From positions 1 to 64,000 of the forward strand of contig JBDZUX010000001.1 in assembly GCA_040255405.1 (NCBI GenBank): a stretch of DNA of 64,000 nucleotides, given 5' to 3'. Source of the stretch: 66-474 sp040255405 (GTDB taxonomy: Bacteria > Pseudomonadota > Gammaproteobacteria > Xanthomonadales > Rhodanobacteraceae). Below, piece by piece: positions 18,345 through 27,184 of this stretch. The translations under genes were made by a program, and so were the position numbers. The notes under the pieces are model-generated. The model was not told the origin of the DNA and did not search any database. It was given only the letters and a program-made list of their open reading frames with translations. Positions within the stretch are counted from its first letter, which is position 1, and each line of letters starts with the position of its first letter.

Positions 18345-19133
18345 ATGCGACGAATCCAGCAGCTGGCCGCGTGCGTGATGGTCGTTGCCGCCGGCGCGCT
18401 GGCGTCGATGACGGCGGCCGCGGCGCCACCCACGATTTTCGCCGCCGCAAGCCTCGAGCCCGCACTGGATCAGTTGGCACACGACGGGGCGTTGGGTTCA
18501 CCGGCACCGCGCCGGGTCTATGCCGCATCGTCGGCGCTGGCACGGCAGATCGAGAACGGCGCGCCCGCCGATCTTTTCATTTCCGCCGACGAGCGCTGGA
18601 TGGACGCCGCCGCGCGACGTGGCGCGATCGTGCCGTCCACCCGCACCGATCTGCTGGGCAACGCGCTGGTGCTGGTCGCGCCATCCGACTCGACGGCAAG
18701 GCTCGATCTTGCGCAGGGTGCTGCGTCGGTGCTGGAGGCATTGGGCCGCGACGGCCGCCTCGCGATCGCCCTCCCCGATGCGGTGCCCGCCGGCATCTAT
18801 GGCAAGCAGTCCCTCGCGAAACTCGGGATGTGGGACGCACTGCAACCGCGGATGGCGATGACGCGGGACGTGCGCGCCGCGCTGAACCTCGTGGTGCTGG
18901 GGCAATGTCCGATCGGCATCGTGTACCGTTCCGATGCCGTGTCCGAACCGCGCGTGAAAGTGCTGGCCACGTTTCCCGCGGCAAGCCACAAGCCCATCGT
19001 TTATCCGGTCGCGCTCGTGAAAGGGCACGACAATGTCGCCACGCGTGCGCTGCTCGCGGCGCTGAAATCCGGGCAAGCACGCAAGGTGTTCGAACATTGG
19101 GGCTTCGATGCGCCACCACGCGGACAAGATTGA
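18345..19133 (+). CDS. modA: molybdate ABC transporter substrate-binding protein
   Basis: A periplasmic oxyanion-binding protein of about 262 residues: signal peptide MRRIQQLAACVMVVAAGALASMTAAAA, then the ModA start PTIFAAASLEPALDQL, AASSALARQIENGAPADLFISAD (oxyanion-binding Ser/Ala loop), GIYGKQSLAKLGMW and IGIVYRSDA. I choose the ATG at 18345; a TTG in frame at 18318 is only 8 bp from a TAGAAT -10-like box at 18305 and would make a nearly leaderless message. First gene of modABC. Confidence 0.92.
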   Translation: MRRIQQLAACVMVVAAGALASMTAAAAPPTIFAAASLEPALDQLAHDGALGSPAPRRVYAASSALARQIENGAPADLFISADERWMDAAARRGAIVPSTRTDLLGNALVLVAPSDSTARLDLAQGAASVLEALGRDGRLAIALPDAVPAGIYGKQSLAKLGMWDALQPRMAMTRDVRAALNLVVLGQCPIGIVYRSDAVSEPRVKVLATFPAASHKPIVYPVALVKGHDNVATRALLAALKSGQARKVFEHWGFDAPPRGQD

Positions 19134-19194
19134 CAGGCATCCTTCGCCATCGAATTTCGGATGCATGCGCACCCATGCGAAAGCGAACCCTTAG

Positions 19195-19887
19195 ATGGAC
19201 CTCTTGACCCACGCCGAAGCCGTCGCCCTGGCACTGAGCTTCAAGGTGTCGCTGGTCGGCGTCGCGTGTTCGCTGCCAGTGGCGGTCGGCTGCGCGTGGC
19301 TGCTGGCGCGCACGCGTTTCTTCGGAAAACCCGTTTTCGAAGGCCTGTTGTTGCTGCCGCTGATCCTGCCGCCGGTGGTGACGGGTTACGTCCTGCTGAT
19401 CGTGTTCGGCCACCACGGCCCAATCGGGCGCTGGCTCGATACCGCGGGCCTCTCCATTGCGTTTCGCTGGACGGGCGCCGCGCTGGCTGCCGCAGTGATG
19501 GCATTGCCGTTGCTGGTGGTGGCACTTCGCAACGCGTTCGAGGCGGTGGACCGCAAACTCGAACACGCGGCAGCGACGCTGGGCGCCGGGCCATGGCGAA
19601 TCTTCTTCGGGATCACCCTGCCGCTGTCGGCGCGCGGTCTGGCCGCCGGCCTCGCGCTGGCGTTCGCGCGCGCGTTCGGGGAGTTCGGCGCCACCATCAC
19701 CTTCGTGTCGTCGATCCCGGGGCAGACGCGCACCCTGCCGATCGCGCTGTACGAATTGATCTCGACGCCGGGCGGCGAAACCGGCGCGTTGCGGCTCACG
19801 CTGGTTGCCGTGGTGGTCGCGGTCATCGCATCGCTGGTCGCCGCACTGATGCTGCTCAGGGGCGGCACGCGCGAGGACGAAGCATGA
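19195..19887 (+). CDS. modB: molybdate ABC transporter permease
   Basis: A 230-residue inner-membrane permease with about five hydrophobic helices. The ABC-contact EAA loop is EHAAATLGAGPWRIFFGITLPLSARGLAAG, and FARAFGEFGATITFVSSIPGQTRTLPIALYELI is a ModB signature. It lies 61 bp after modA and overlaps modC by 4 bp. Confidence 0.94.
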   Translation: MDLLTHAEAVALALSFKVSLVGVACSLPVAVGCAWLLARTRFFGKPVFEGLLLLPLILPPVVTGYVLLIVFGHHGPIGRWLDTAGLSIAFRWTGAALAAAVMALPLLVVALRNAFEAVDRKLEHAAATLGAGPWRIFFGITLPLSARGLAAGLALAFARAFGEFGATITFVSSIPGQTRTLPIALYELISTPGGETGALRLTLVAVVVAVIASLVAALMLLRGGTREDEA

Positions 19888-20591
19888 TCGAACTCGATCT
19901 CGCCCTGCAACGCGGCAAATTTTCGCTGGAGCTGGCGGTGCGTTCGCCCGCGCGCGCGCTGGCGCTGTTCGGCCCATCCGGGTGCGGCAAGACCTCCACC
20001 CTGCTCGCGATCGCGGGGCTGCTGCACCCGCGGCGCGGCCGCATTGCGATCGACGGCCACGCATTGTTCGATGCCGCCGCGGACATCGACCTGCCGCCCG
20101 CGCAGCGCAACCTCGGCGTGGTATTCCAGGACGCGCGGCTGTTTCCGCACATGAGTGTCCGCGACAACCTGCGCTTCGGCATGCCGCGCGCAGCCGCGAA
20201 GGATGCGTTCGACGACGTGGTGGAACTGCTGGAATTGTCCATGTTCCTGAAACGCAAACCCGGGCAGCTTTCCGGCGGACAGATACGCCGCGTCGCGATC
20301 GGCCGCGCGTTGCTGCGCGAGCCACGCGCCTTGTTGCTGGACGAGCCGCTGGCCAACCTGCATCGCGAAGCGCGCGCGGAAGTACTGGAGTATCTGCGCG
20401 GCCTCAAGCACGGATTCACGCTCAGCACGATCCTGGTCAGCCACCAGCCCGACGAGGTGACCGCGCTGGCCGACAGCGTGGCGCTGATCGAAGACGGGCG
20501 GCTGGCTGCGCTCCAGAGCATCGATGCGTTCCAGGCGTCCATCGCCGCCCCGGGTTCCATGCTCGCCGCCAAGGCTTGCGCGTCGGGTTAA
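19884..20591 (+). CDS. modC: molybdate ABC transporter ATPase, short form
   Basis: A 235-residue ATPase with Walker A GPSGCGKTST, Q-loop VVFQDARLFPHMSV, signature LSGGQIRRVAIGRALL, Walker B ALLLDEPLANL and H-switch SHQPDEV. It stops at about residue 235, whereas classical ModC proteins (about 350 residues) add a C-terminal TOBE/Mop molybdate-binding domain. That regulatory domain is missing here, with no remnant evident in the following frame. Transport should remain; feedback inhibition by molybdate may not. Confidence 0.92.
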   Translation: MIELDLALQRGKFSLELAVRSPARALALFGPSGCGKTSTLLAIAGLLHPRRGRIAIDGHALFDAAADIDLPPAQRNLGVVFQDARLFPHMSVRDNLRFGMPRAAAKDAFDDVVELLELSMFLKRKPGQLSGGQIRRVAIGRALLREPRALLLDEPLANLHREARAEVLEYLRGLKHGFTLSTILVSHQPDEVTALADSVALIEDGRLAALQSIDAFQASIAAPGSMLAAKACASG

Positions 20592-20629
20592 AGTAGCGGC
20601 GGAGTGATAGGCCGAAGAGGAACCCGACG

Positions 20630-21124
20630 ATGACCCGCCGTTCGTCCCGGTCCGCGCTGCGTGCGCGGTTTGCCGTCCTGGCATGCGCCGCCCTGCTGCT
20701 CGCCGGCTGCACGGGCCTCGGCACCAAACTGCAACCTCCCACCGCCAGCATCCAGCAACTCACGGTGAATTCCGACGGTACCTGGGCCGCCGTCGTCCGT
20801 TTTCAGAATTACAGCTACGACACCGGCATGCACGTATATTCGATCGACGCGGAACTCACGCTCGATCACAAATCGGCCGGCCATATCACGCTCTCGCCCG
20901 CGCTGGATATACCGGCGATGGACGCCGACGTCGCGACCGCGACCTTCAAACCCGATGCCGCCGGCACCGCCGCGCTGGCCGCAGCCAAACGCAACGCGGT
21001 GCAATACGAATTGAAGGGCACGCTGTCTGTCGGCAAGGGCACGGCGGGCAGCGCGCAAGCGTTCGAACTGGACGGCACGGGCTACATGTCGCCGGTGCCG
21101 GGCGTATCCAACATCTGGCGATGA
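20630..21124 (+). CDS. LEA14/WHy-like outer-envelope lipoprotein
   Basis: A 164-residue lipoprotein: basic N terminus, hydrophobic helix and lipobox LLLAGC (lipidated Cys near residue 25), followed by a beta-sandwich-like domain (PPTASIQQLTVNSDGTWAAVVRFQNYS) that resembles LEA type 2/WHy domains. Role unknown. It is 38 bp after modC with a good gagg-type site, so it may be read through from the mod operon, but it is also close to the following gene. Confidence 0.75.
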   Translation: MTRRSSRSALRARFAVLACAALLLAGCTGLGTKLQPPTASIQQLTVNSDGTWAAVVRFQNYSYDTGMHVYSIDAELTLDHKSAGHITLSPALDIPAMDADVATATFKPDAAGTAALAAAKRNAVQYELKGTLSVGKGTAGSAQAFELDGTGYMSPVPGVSNIWR

Positions 21125-21196
21125 TTTGAAGACATCGCGCGCAGGCACGCTCCTGCGAGAGCACCTCGCAGGTGACAGCAATCCCAGGGAGTTTGC

Positions 21197-22990
21197 ATGA
21201 CCACCCACTACACCGCCCCGCTCGCGGACATCCGCTTCGATCTCTACGACCTGCTGGAAGTCGAAAAGCTGTTCGCCACGTTGCCCGGTTGCGAAGGCCT
21301 CAACCGCGAACTGATCGACGCGGTGCTGGACGAAGCTGCGAAGTTCTCGCAGACGGTGCTGGCGCCGCTCAACGAAATCGGCGACCAGCAGGGTTGCAGC
21401 TTCGACAAGGCCGCCGCCGCGGTGAAGGCACCCGAAGGTTTCAAGCAGGCCTACCGGCAATACGTGGAAGGCGGCTGGGCAGGGCTGACCGCGCCTGAAG
21501 CCTTTGGCGGCCAGGGCCTGCCGGAACTGGTCGGTGCGCCGGTCAAGGAAATGGTCGATTCGGCCAACCTCGCGTGGGGCACCTACCCGCTGCTCTCGCA
21601 CGGCGCCACCGAGGCACTGCGGGTGCACGGCGAAGCCTGGCAGAAGGACGCGTTCCTGAAGCGCATCGTTTCGGGTGAATGGACCGGCACGATGTGCCTG
21701 ACCGAACCGCATTGCGGTTCCGACCTCGGCCTTTTGAAAACGCGCGCCGAACCGAACGGCGACGGCAGCCACGCGATCAGCGGCACCAAGATCTTCATCA
21801 CCGCAGGCGAGCACGACTTCACCGACAACATCGTGCACCTGGTGCTGGCGCGCTTGCCGGACGCGCCCAAAGGCGTCAAGGGCATTTCGCTGTTCATCGT
21901 TCCGAAGTTCAAGGTCGGCAGGGACGGCGCGAAGGGCGAACGCAACGGCGTGCGTTGCGGTTCCATCGAGCACAAGATGGGCTTGAAGGGTTCCGCCACG
22001 TGCGTGCTGAATTTCGATGGCGCGCAAGGTTGGTTGATCGGCGAAGCCCACAAGGGTTTGAACGCGATGTTCACCATGATGAACACCGCGCGGCTCGCGG
22101 TCGGCCTGCAAGGGTTGGCGTTGTCCGAACGCGCGTACCAGAACGCGCTGTCCTACGCGCGCGAACGCCTGCAGATGCGCTCGCTTTCGGGTGCGAAGTT
22201 TCCCGACAAACCCGCCGATCCATTGATCGTGCACGGCGATATCCGTCGGATGCTGCTGACGCAGAAATCGCTGATCGAAGGCGGCCGCGCGTTGGGCCTG
22301 CACGCCGCGATGCTTGTCGACATCCAGCACCGTTCGAAGGATGTAGCCGAAGCCCGGCGCGCCGAAGCGCTGGTGTCGTTCCTCACCCCGATCGTCAAGG
22401 CCCTGCTCACCGAGAACGCCAACGAGTGCACCAGCCTCGCGCTGCAGATCTACGGCGGCCATGGCTACATCGCCGAACACGGCATGGAGCAGTACGCGCG
22501 CGACGCGCGCATCACCACGATCTATGAGGGCACCACGCAAATCCAGGCGCTGGACCTGCTCGGCCGCAAGGTCATGCAGCAGCAGGGCGAGGGCCTGAAG
22601 TTGTTCCTGGAAGAGATGGCCGCGTTCTGCACGCAACACGCGAATGACGATGCACTGAAGGCATTCGTGGCGCCACTGGCAGGCATTGCCAAGGAATGGA
22701 CCGACGTCACCCAGGCGATCGGAAGGCGCGCGGTGGGCAATGCGGACGAGATCGGCGCGGCGGCAGTCGATTACCTGTTCTATTCGGGCTACGTCGCGCT
22801 GGCGTACGCATGGGCGCGCAGCGTGGCCGCGGCGGATGCATCATCCCGATCCGACGACTTCAAGCAAGCCAAGCGCCTGACCGCACGTTTCTATTTTGAA
22901 CGTATCCTGCCGCGCACCCGCACCCACCTGGCCGCGATGCAGGCGGGTGCGGACAGCATCTTCGCGATGCCGGATGCGTTGTTTGGGTAG
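21197..22990 (+). CDS. acyl-CoA dehydrogenase with C-terminal extension (DmdC/FadE type)
   Basis: A 597-residue FAD enzyme. The domains in order are an N-terminal helical domain, the FAD-binding middle domain (TGTMCLTEPHCGSDLGLLKT, ISGTKIFITAGEHDF), a C-terminal domain with the catalytic Glu region ITTIYEGTTQIQALDLLGRKV, and an extra C-terminal acyl-CoA dehydrogenase extension of about 120 residues. This layout is shared by 3-methylmercaptopropionyl-CoA dehydrogenase and many beta-oxidation FadE-like enzymes; substrate chain length cannot be told. Single gene, preceded by a short family-C repeat. Confidence 0.9.
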   Translation: MTTHYTAPLADIRFDLYDLLEVEKLFATLPGCEGLNRELIDAVLDEAAKFSQTVLAPLNEIGDQQGCSFDKAAAAVKAPEGFKQAYRQYVEGGWAGLTAPEAFGGQGLPELVGAPVKEMVDSANLAWGTYPLLSHGATEALRVHGEAWQKDAFLKRIVSGEWTGTMCLTEPHCGSDLGLLKTRAEPNGDGSHAISGTKIFITAGEHDFTDNIVHLVLARLPDAPKGVKGISLFIVPKFKVGRDGAKGERNGVRCGSIEHKMGLKGSATCVLNFDGAQGWLIGEAHKGLNAMFTMMNTARLAVGLQGLALSERAYQNALSYARERLQMRSLSGAKFPDKPADPLIVHGDIRRMLLTQKSLIEGGRALGLHAAMLVDIQHRSKDVAEARRAEALVSFLTPIVKALLTENANECTSLALQIYGGHGYIAEHGMEQYARDARITTIYEGTTQIQALDLLGRKVMQQQGEGLKLFLEEMAAFCTQHANDDALKAFVAPLAGIAKEWTDVTQAIGRRAVGNADEIGAAAVDYLFYSGYVALAYAWARSVAAADASSRSDDFKQAKRLTARFYFERILPRTRTHLAAMQAGADSIFAMPDALFG

Positions 22991-23079
22991 ACCCACGAAC
23001 ATCCCGCTCGCACCGCGTGATGCTCTTGTTTCTTCTCCCTCCGGAGAGCCTGCTTCGCCAGCCAGTATGTTTCTCTTGT

Positions 23080-23261
23080 CGTCATTCCGGGGCTGCTCGC
23101 AGCTTTATCGCGAGCAGAACCCGACTGCGTTTGCAGGATTGCAAACGCGAACGCCGCAGGCGGCCCGCAGGGCGGGCGCCACGGATGGCGCGAATCAATC
23201 GGTTCTGAAAACCTGGAAAACCGATTCCGGGTTCGACCCTGCGGGTCGCCCCGGAATAACG
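23080..23261. repeat. dispersed palindromic repeat, family A copy 2
   Basis: About 182 bp between CGTCATTCCGG and CCGGAATAACG. Inside is a perfect hairpin GCGTTTGCA-GGAT-TGCAAACGC, a GC-rich GCCGCAGGCGGC segment and ACCGATTCCGGGTTC. It is very similar to 45273-45443; copy 1 at 9353 lacks the inner hairpin module. It fills the 290-bp gap before the GNAT gene. Confidence 0.85.
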
Positions 23262-23282
23262 ATGTAAGGAAGAGGCAACGTC

Positions 23283-23798
23283 GTGTCAGAGCCCCCCGGA
23301 CACTCCATCACCATTCGCCCCGCGGAGCCGGACGATACGGGATTCATCCTGTCGCTGGCGCCGCGCTTCGTGGGATTCGAACTGCCCAAGAGCCGGCGCA
23401 AGCGCGAGACGCTGGCCGGCATTCGCGCCGACATCGAACGCGCGTTGCGCGACGCGCCGCCCGCGGATCATTTTTTCGTGGCGGAAGACCCCGGTGCGGA
23501 ACGGGAACGCGTCGGCTTCCTGCACCTGCAGGTGCAACGCGACTTCTTTTCCGGCGCGCGCGCCTGCCATATCTCCGATCTTGCGGTGGCGACCGGTCGG
23601 GATGGCCGCGGCATCGGCCGGGCTCTGCTCACCCATGCCGAAACATGGGCGCGTAGGAATCGCTGCAAGTTATTGACACTCGGCGTGTTTCCCGGCAACA
23701 CCCGTGCCCGCGCGCTGTACGAACACGCCGGCTTCACGACCGAGTTGCTGCGCATGGCCAAGCCGGTGGGTCGCCGGCGACCGCCGGCCAAATCCTGA
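23283..23798 (+). CDS. GNAT family N-acetyltransferase
   Basis: A 171-residue acetyltransferase with the acetyl-CoA-binding motif A (ISDLAVATGRDGRGIGRALLTHAETWA) and motif B (LGVFPGNTRARALYEHAGF). Substrate unknown. It starts with GTG at 23283 behind aggaagagg. Its N terminus (SITIRPAEPDDTGFILSLAPRF) is a normal GNAT start, which supports this choice. Confidence 0.9.
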   Translation: MSEPPGHSITIRPAEPDDTGFILSLAPRFVGFELPKSRRKRETLAGIRADIERALRDAPPADHFFVAEDPGAERERVGFLHLQVQRDFFSGARACHISDLAVATGRDGRGIGRALLTHAETWARRNRCKLLTLGVFPGNTRARALYEHAGFTTELLRMAKPVGRRRPPAKS

Positions 23799-23836
23799 TC
23801 CGGAAAACAGGGGGGGCTGCCTGCCGGCAATGGGCC

Positions 23837-23860
23837 AAAATGTGATGTACTTCACATTTT
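23837..23860. promoter_or_regulatory. CRP/Clp-type operator palindrome
   Basis: AAAATGTGA-TGTACT-TCACATTTT is a perfect palindrome in its 9-bp arms and matches the CRP half-site pair TGTGA-N6-TCACA exactly. It lies about 100 bp upstream of the TIR-TPR gene. In xanthomonads the CRP homologue Clp uses this motif and responds to c-di-GMP; whether that holds in this organism is inferred. Confidence 0.75.
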
Positions 23861-23959
23861 GTTGGGAATCTGGCAGAGTCAGCCCCACCGGACGAAAGCG
23901 ATCCCCGAACGCTTCGCGGGGATCGCATCCGTCAGGGCGACCCGAGGGCGGAGGCGGCC

Positions 23960-26122
23960 ATGGCCGAGTCGCCGGTTTCGCGCATCACGTATCGCGCCTT
24001 CCTCAGCTACAGCCACCGCGACAAGGCGTGGGCCGACTGGCTGCACAAGGCGCTTGAGGCGTATCGCGTGCCGTCGCGGCTGGTCGGAACCCCCGGCGCG
24101 GGCGGGCCCATTCCACGCCGCCTGAATCCGATCTTCCGCGACCGCGAGGAACTCGCCAGCGCCACCGACCTCGGCCGCAAGGTCGACGAGGCCCTTGCGC
24201 AATCCGAAAACCTGATCGTGCTGTGTTCGCCCGCGTCGGCGGCATCGCGCTGGGTCAATGCAGAGGTGTTGGCCTACAAACGCATGGGTCGCGCCGAACG
24301 GATCTTCTGCCTGATCGTCGGCGGTGAACCCAACGCCACGGATCTGCCCGGCCGCGCAGCGGAAGAGTGTTTCTGCCCCGCTTTGCGCTTTGCATTGGAT
24401 GCGGCGGGAGAACTCTCGAACAAGCAAGCCGAACCCATCGCGGCGGACGCCCGTGCCGGCCACGACAGCAAGTCCATCGCGATGTTGCGCTTGATCGCCG
24501 GCATGCTTGGCATGGGCTTCGACGCGCTGATCCAGCGTGAAACACATCGACGGCGGCGCCGCGCGATGATCGTCGCTGCAGCGGCCATACTGGGCATGGC
24601 GGTCGCCAGCGTGCTGGCCATCAATGCGGTCATCGCGCGCAACGAGGCACGCCAGCGGCAGGCGCAAACCGAACAGGCGCTGAATTACATGCTTGGCGAC
24701 CTGCACGACAAGCTCAAGGGTGTGGGGCGGCTCGATCTGATGGCCTCCGTCACCGACAAGGCGCTGGCGCTGTTCGCCGCGAGCAAGCCTGGCTCATTGA
24801 CCGATGATGAACTCACCCAGCAGTCGCGCGCGCTGGTGCAGATCGGCCAGATACGGCTGGACGAGGGCCAGTACGACCCCGCAATGGATGCCTTCCAGCG
24901 CGCCTACCAGCGCAGTCTCGAGCTGACCGCGCGGCATCCCGGGAACGGCCGGTTCCTGTTCGATCGCGCACAGGCGGAATACTGGGTCGGCTACGTGTAT
25001 TGGCAACGACGCGACCTGAACCAGGCAAACGCATGGCTGATTCGCTATCGCGATTCCACGCTGGCACTGGTGAAGATCGATCAGCACGACCAAGACTGGC
25101 AACTCGAGTCCACATGGGGCGAGCACAACGTGGCCGTGCTGGCGCTGGATCGCGGCAATCTGGATACCGCGCAAAGCGGTTTCGAGGCCGAGTTGAAGGC
25201 CAAGGAAGAGATTGCCCGCGCACGGCCCCAGGACGCCGATCTGGCCTCCCAGGTTGCCGACACCGTCTCATGGCTCGGCAATGTGGCGGAGCAGCGCGGC
25301 GAGCTCGCCGACGCCCAGCGGTTGTTCGGCGAACAAGTCCAGCGTTTGGCCGCGCTGCGCAGACGGTACCCCGAGGACTTTCGTTGGCTGGCCAAGTGGG
25401 CCAACGCACAGGAAGTGCTGGCCGCGTCACTGGACACGACGGGCAGGTACGACGAGAGTCTGCACGCACTGGCGGCGGCCGATGGCGGGCTGAAGATCCT
25501 GACCAGACACGACCCGGACAATGTTCCGTGGCGCATTACCCTGGCCAGCGTGCAGATTCGCCGGGCGTCGCATGCAATCGCTGCGGGCCAGCTCGCGTCA
25601 GCCGAACAACTGTTGTCCACCGCGATGGACGAGCTGCACGGTCTCGAGCCGTCCGCGGCAATCAAGGGCAATCGGGAAATCGATCGGGCACTCAGCCGCG
25701 GATGGCTGCTGCGCGCGCGCCTGGCATGGCAGCGCGGCAATTTGCGTGCCGCCGCAGCCGCTGCCAACGAATCCTTCGCCAAAGCTCGCAAAGGGATCGT
25801 GGGGAAGACCGTCGACGACGGCAACCTGGCCGACCGGGCCGATGCGCTGCTGGTGCTGGGGAGCCTGCAACAAGCTCGATCACCCGATACACCGCCCCCC
25901 GCATGGGCGGAAGCCCGCGCGTTGCTCGCGGAGCGTACGCGCACCTCGTATTACTGGCGCGTGCTTGACCCCTGGGTCCGGCTATGCCGCCTGACTGGCG
26001 ACGATGCGCGCGCGCGGGTTGCGTTCGATCGACTGAACGCGAGCGGTTACGTGCCGTTGCAACCCTGGCCGGCTCCCGGTCAGCCATCTCCAGTCACCGA
26101 AGGAGGTCAACATGTCCACTGA
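23960..26122 (+). CDS. membrane TIR-domain protein with TPR-like C-terminal region
   Basis: A 720-residue protein. Residues 9-125 form a TIR domain (RAFLSYSHRDKAWADWL, SENLIVLCSPASAASRWVNAEV) with E102 at the position of the catalytic glutamate of bacterial TIR NADases. A basic stretch RRRRR and one transmembrane helix at about 200-222 follow, then about 480 helical residues with TPR-like repeats (for example LDEGQYDPAMDAFQRAYQRSLEL). TIR proteins consume NAD or make cyclic ADP-ribose signals in immunity, but TIR-TPR proteins may also scaffold. ggagg precedes the ATG; a CRP-like site lies upstream. First of a TIR/SLOG-SLATT gene set. Confidence 0.88.
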   Translation: MAESPVSRITYRAFLSYSHRDKAWADWLHKALEAYRVPSRLVGTPGAGGPIPRRLNPIFRDREELASATDLGRKVDEALAQSENLIVLCSPASAASRWVNAEVLAYKRMGRAERIFCLIVGGEPNATDLPGRAAEECFCPALRFALDAAGELSNKQAEPIAADARAGHDSKSIAMLRLIAGMLGMGFDALIQRETHRRRRRAMIVAAAAILGMAVASVLAINAVIARNEARQRQAQTEQALNYMLGDLHDKLKGVGRLDLMASVTDKALALFAASKPGSLTDDELTQQSRALVQIGQIRLDEGQYDPAMDAFQRAYQRSLELTARHPGNGRFLFDRAQAEYWVGYVYWQRRDLNQANAWLIRYRDSTLALVKIDQHDQDWQLESTWGEHNVAVLALDRGNLDTAQSGFEAELKAKEEIARARPQDADLASQVADTVSWLGNVAEQRGELADAQRLFGEQVQRLAALRRRYPEDFRWLAKWANAQEVLAASLDTTGRYDESLHALAAADGGLKILTRHDPDNVPWRITLASVQIRRASHAIAAGQLASAEQLLSTAMDELHGLEPSAAIKGNREIDRALSRGWLLRARLAWQRGNLRAAAAAANESFAKARKGIVGKTVDDGNLADRADALLVLGSLQQARSPDTPPPAWAEARALLAERTRTSYYWRVLDPWVRLCRLTGDDARARVAFDRLNASGYVPLQPWPAPGQPSPVTEGGQHVH

Positions 26123-26594
26123 CCATGCAGTTTGCACCACGGCAAGGATTTCCATCACCGTGACGGATTTCCACGAGATTGGCCGCGGCTCCAGCCGCGC
26201 AGACATGGAATTGATCGATACCGGCCACGGCCGGGTCAGTCAAGGCAGGATCAACGATCCGATCGTTGTCACGACCGAGGCGCATCTCGAGTTTTCCGTG
26301 TCCGGCCGCGAAGGTGACCGATACACCTACAGCCCCGTTGGAATCAGCTTCAAGGAGACATCCGGTACCGCCTCCGAGGTGGCGTCTGATCAAGGCTGCG
26401 GCGGTCGCGACCCACTGGGGCACGCGGCATTTCCTGCGCGCAGGTTCGTTTCCCGCGGCAGCACCCTGCAATTGTCACTATTCGATGCCAACCCCGAGCC
26501 CGGCAAATTCAAGTTCGATCTGATGATCCAGCGATCGGACGGATCGCTCGGCGTCATCGATCCGGGCATAGAAAACAGGGGAGTCATGAAATAG
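26112..26594 (+). CDS. uncharacterised beta-rich protein linked to the TIR gene
   Basis: A 160-residue soluble protein that I do not recognise. It has no signal peptide or membrane segment and few helix-forming stretches; it alternates short hydrophobic strands (ISITVTDFHEIG, LEFSVSG, VGISFKET, LQLSLFD, FKFDLMIQRSDGSLGVIDPG). It overlaps the 3' end of the TIR-TPR gene by 11 bp and uses its own aaggaggtc site, so it should be made with that protein. A frameshifted relative follows immediately, which argues for a local tandem duplication. A role as partner or sensor for the TIR protein is only a guess. Confidence 0.7.
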   Translation: MSTDHAVCTTARISITVTDFHEIGRGSSRADMELIDTGHGRVSQGRINDPIVVTTEAHLEFSVSGREGDRYTYSPVGISFKETSGTASEVASDQGCGGRDPLGHAAFPARRFVSRGSTLQLSLFDANPEPGKFKFDLMIQRSDGSLGVIDPGIENRGVMK

Positions 26595-26681
26595 CACCCC
26601 CGGTGACACTCAAGTGGCTCCTTCCGGAGTTTTATGGCGGTTCTACCGTGGCAATCCCGCCGCAAACGCACCAAGGAATAA

Positions 26682-27026
26682 ATGAGGAACACCCTTTCGA
26701 TTCGTCTACTTGCCACGTCTACCGCGATTCTGCGCACCGCATCGGCCAACGCCCAAGGCTCTGGTAACACCAGTGCCGCCGTCGCGATACCGACTGTGGT
26801 TGTCTTCGTCCACGATCGGGGTCAGCTTTGAACAAACTGATTCGAATGGAAGCGATCAGACCGGAACACGAAATTTCTCGATCGGCAATGTGGCAACGGT
26901 GCTTGGGTCATGCATGACAATTTCCAGACAGCTTCCCGTTTTGAGTACAGCATCGTGTTCCAGCGGTCCGATGGATTGCTGAGCGCCATCGACACGCAGA
27001 TCCGCAACAAACCAATCATGAAATAG
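26682..27026 (+). pseudogene. frameshifted paralogue of the preceding 160-residue gene
   Basis: A start with aagga upstream (26682) opens MRNTLSIRLLATSTAILRTA but soon stops. In the next frame SSTIGVSFEQTDSNGSD matches VGISFKETSG of the upstream gene. Back in the first frame, FEYSIVFQRSDGLLSAIDTQI and the ending PIMK-stop match FKFDLMIQRSDGSLGVIDPGI and GVMK-stop. So two frame changes break a tandem copy. The beginning looks more like a signal peptide than the intact copy does. Sequencing error cannot be excluded. Confidence 0.75.
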
Positions 27027-27184
27027 CGCGGTTGTCGCCGGATGATTTGTCGCTCCCCTTTCGGTCATATGGAGGTGACGAAGCGGGAATTGGGGCAGAA
27101 TGCCGGAAACGAAAAACCGGTTATGCAATCACGCATGGATGGCGCACAACCGAAATAACCGGCAGACACGAACGGGCCGTCGCG

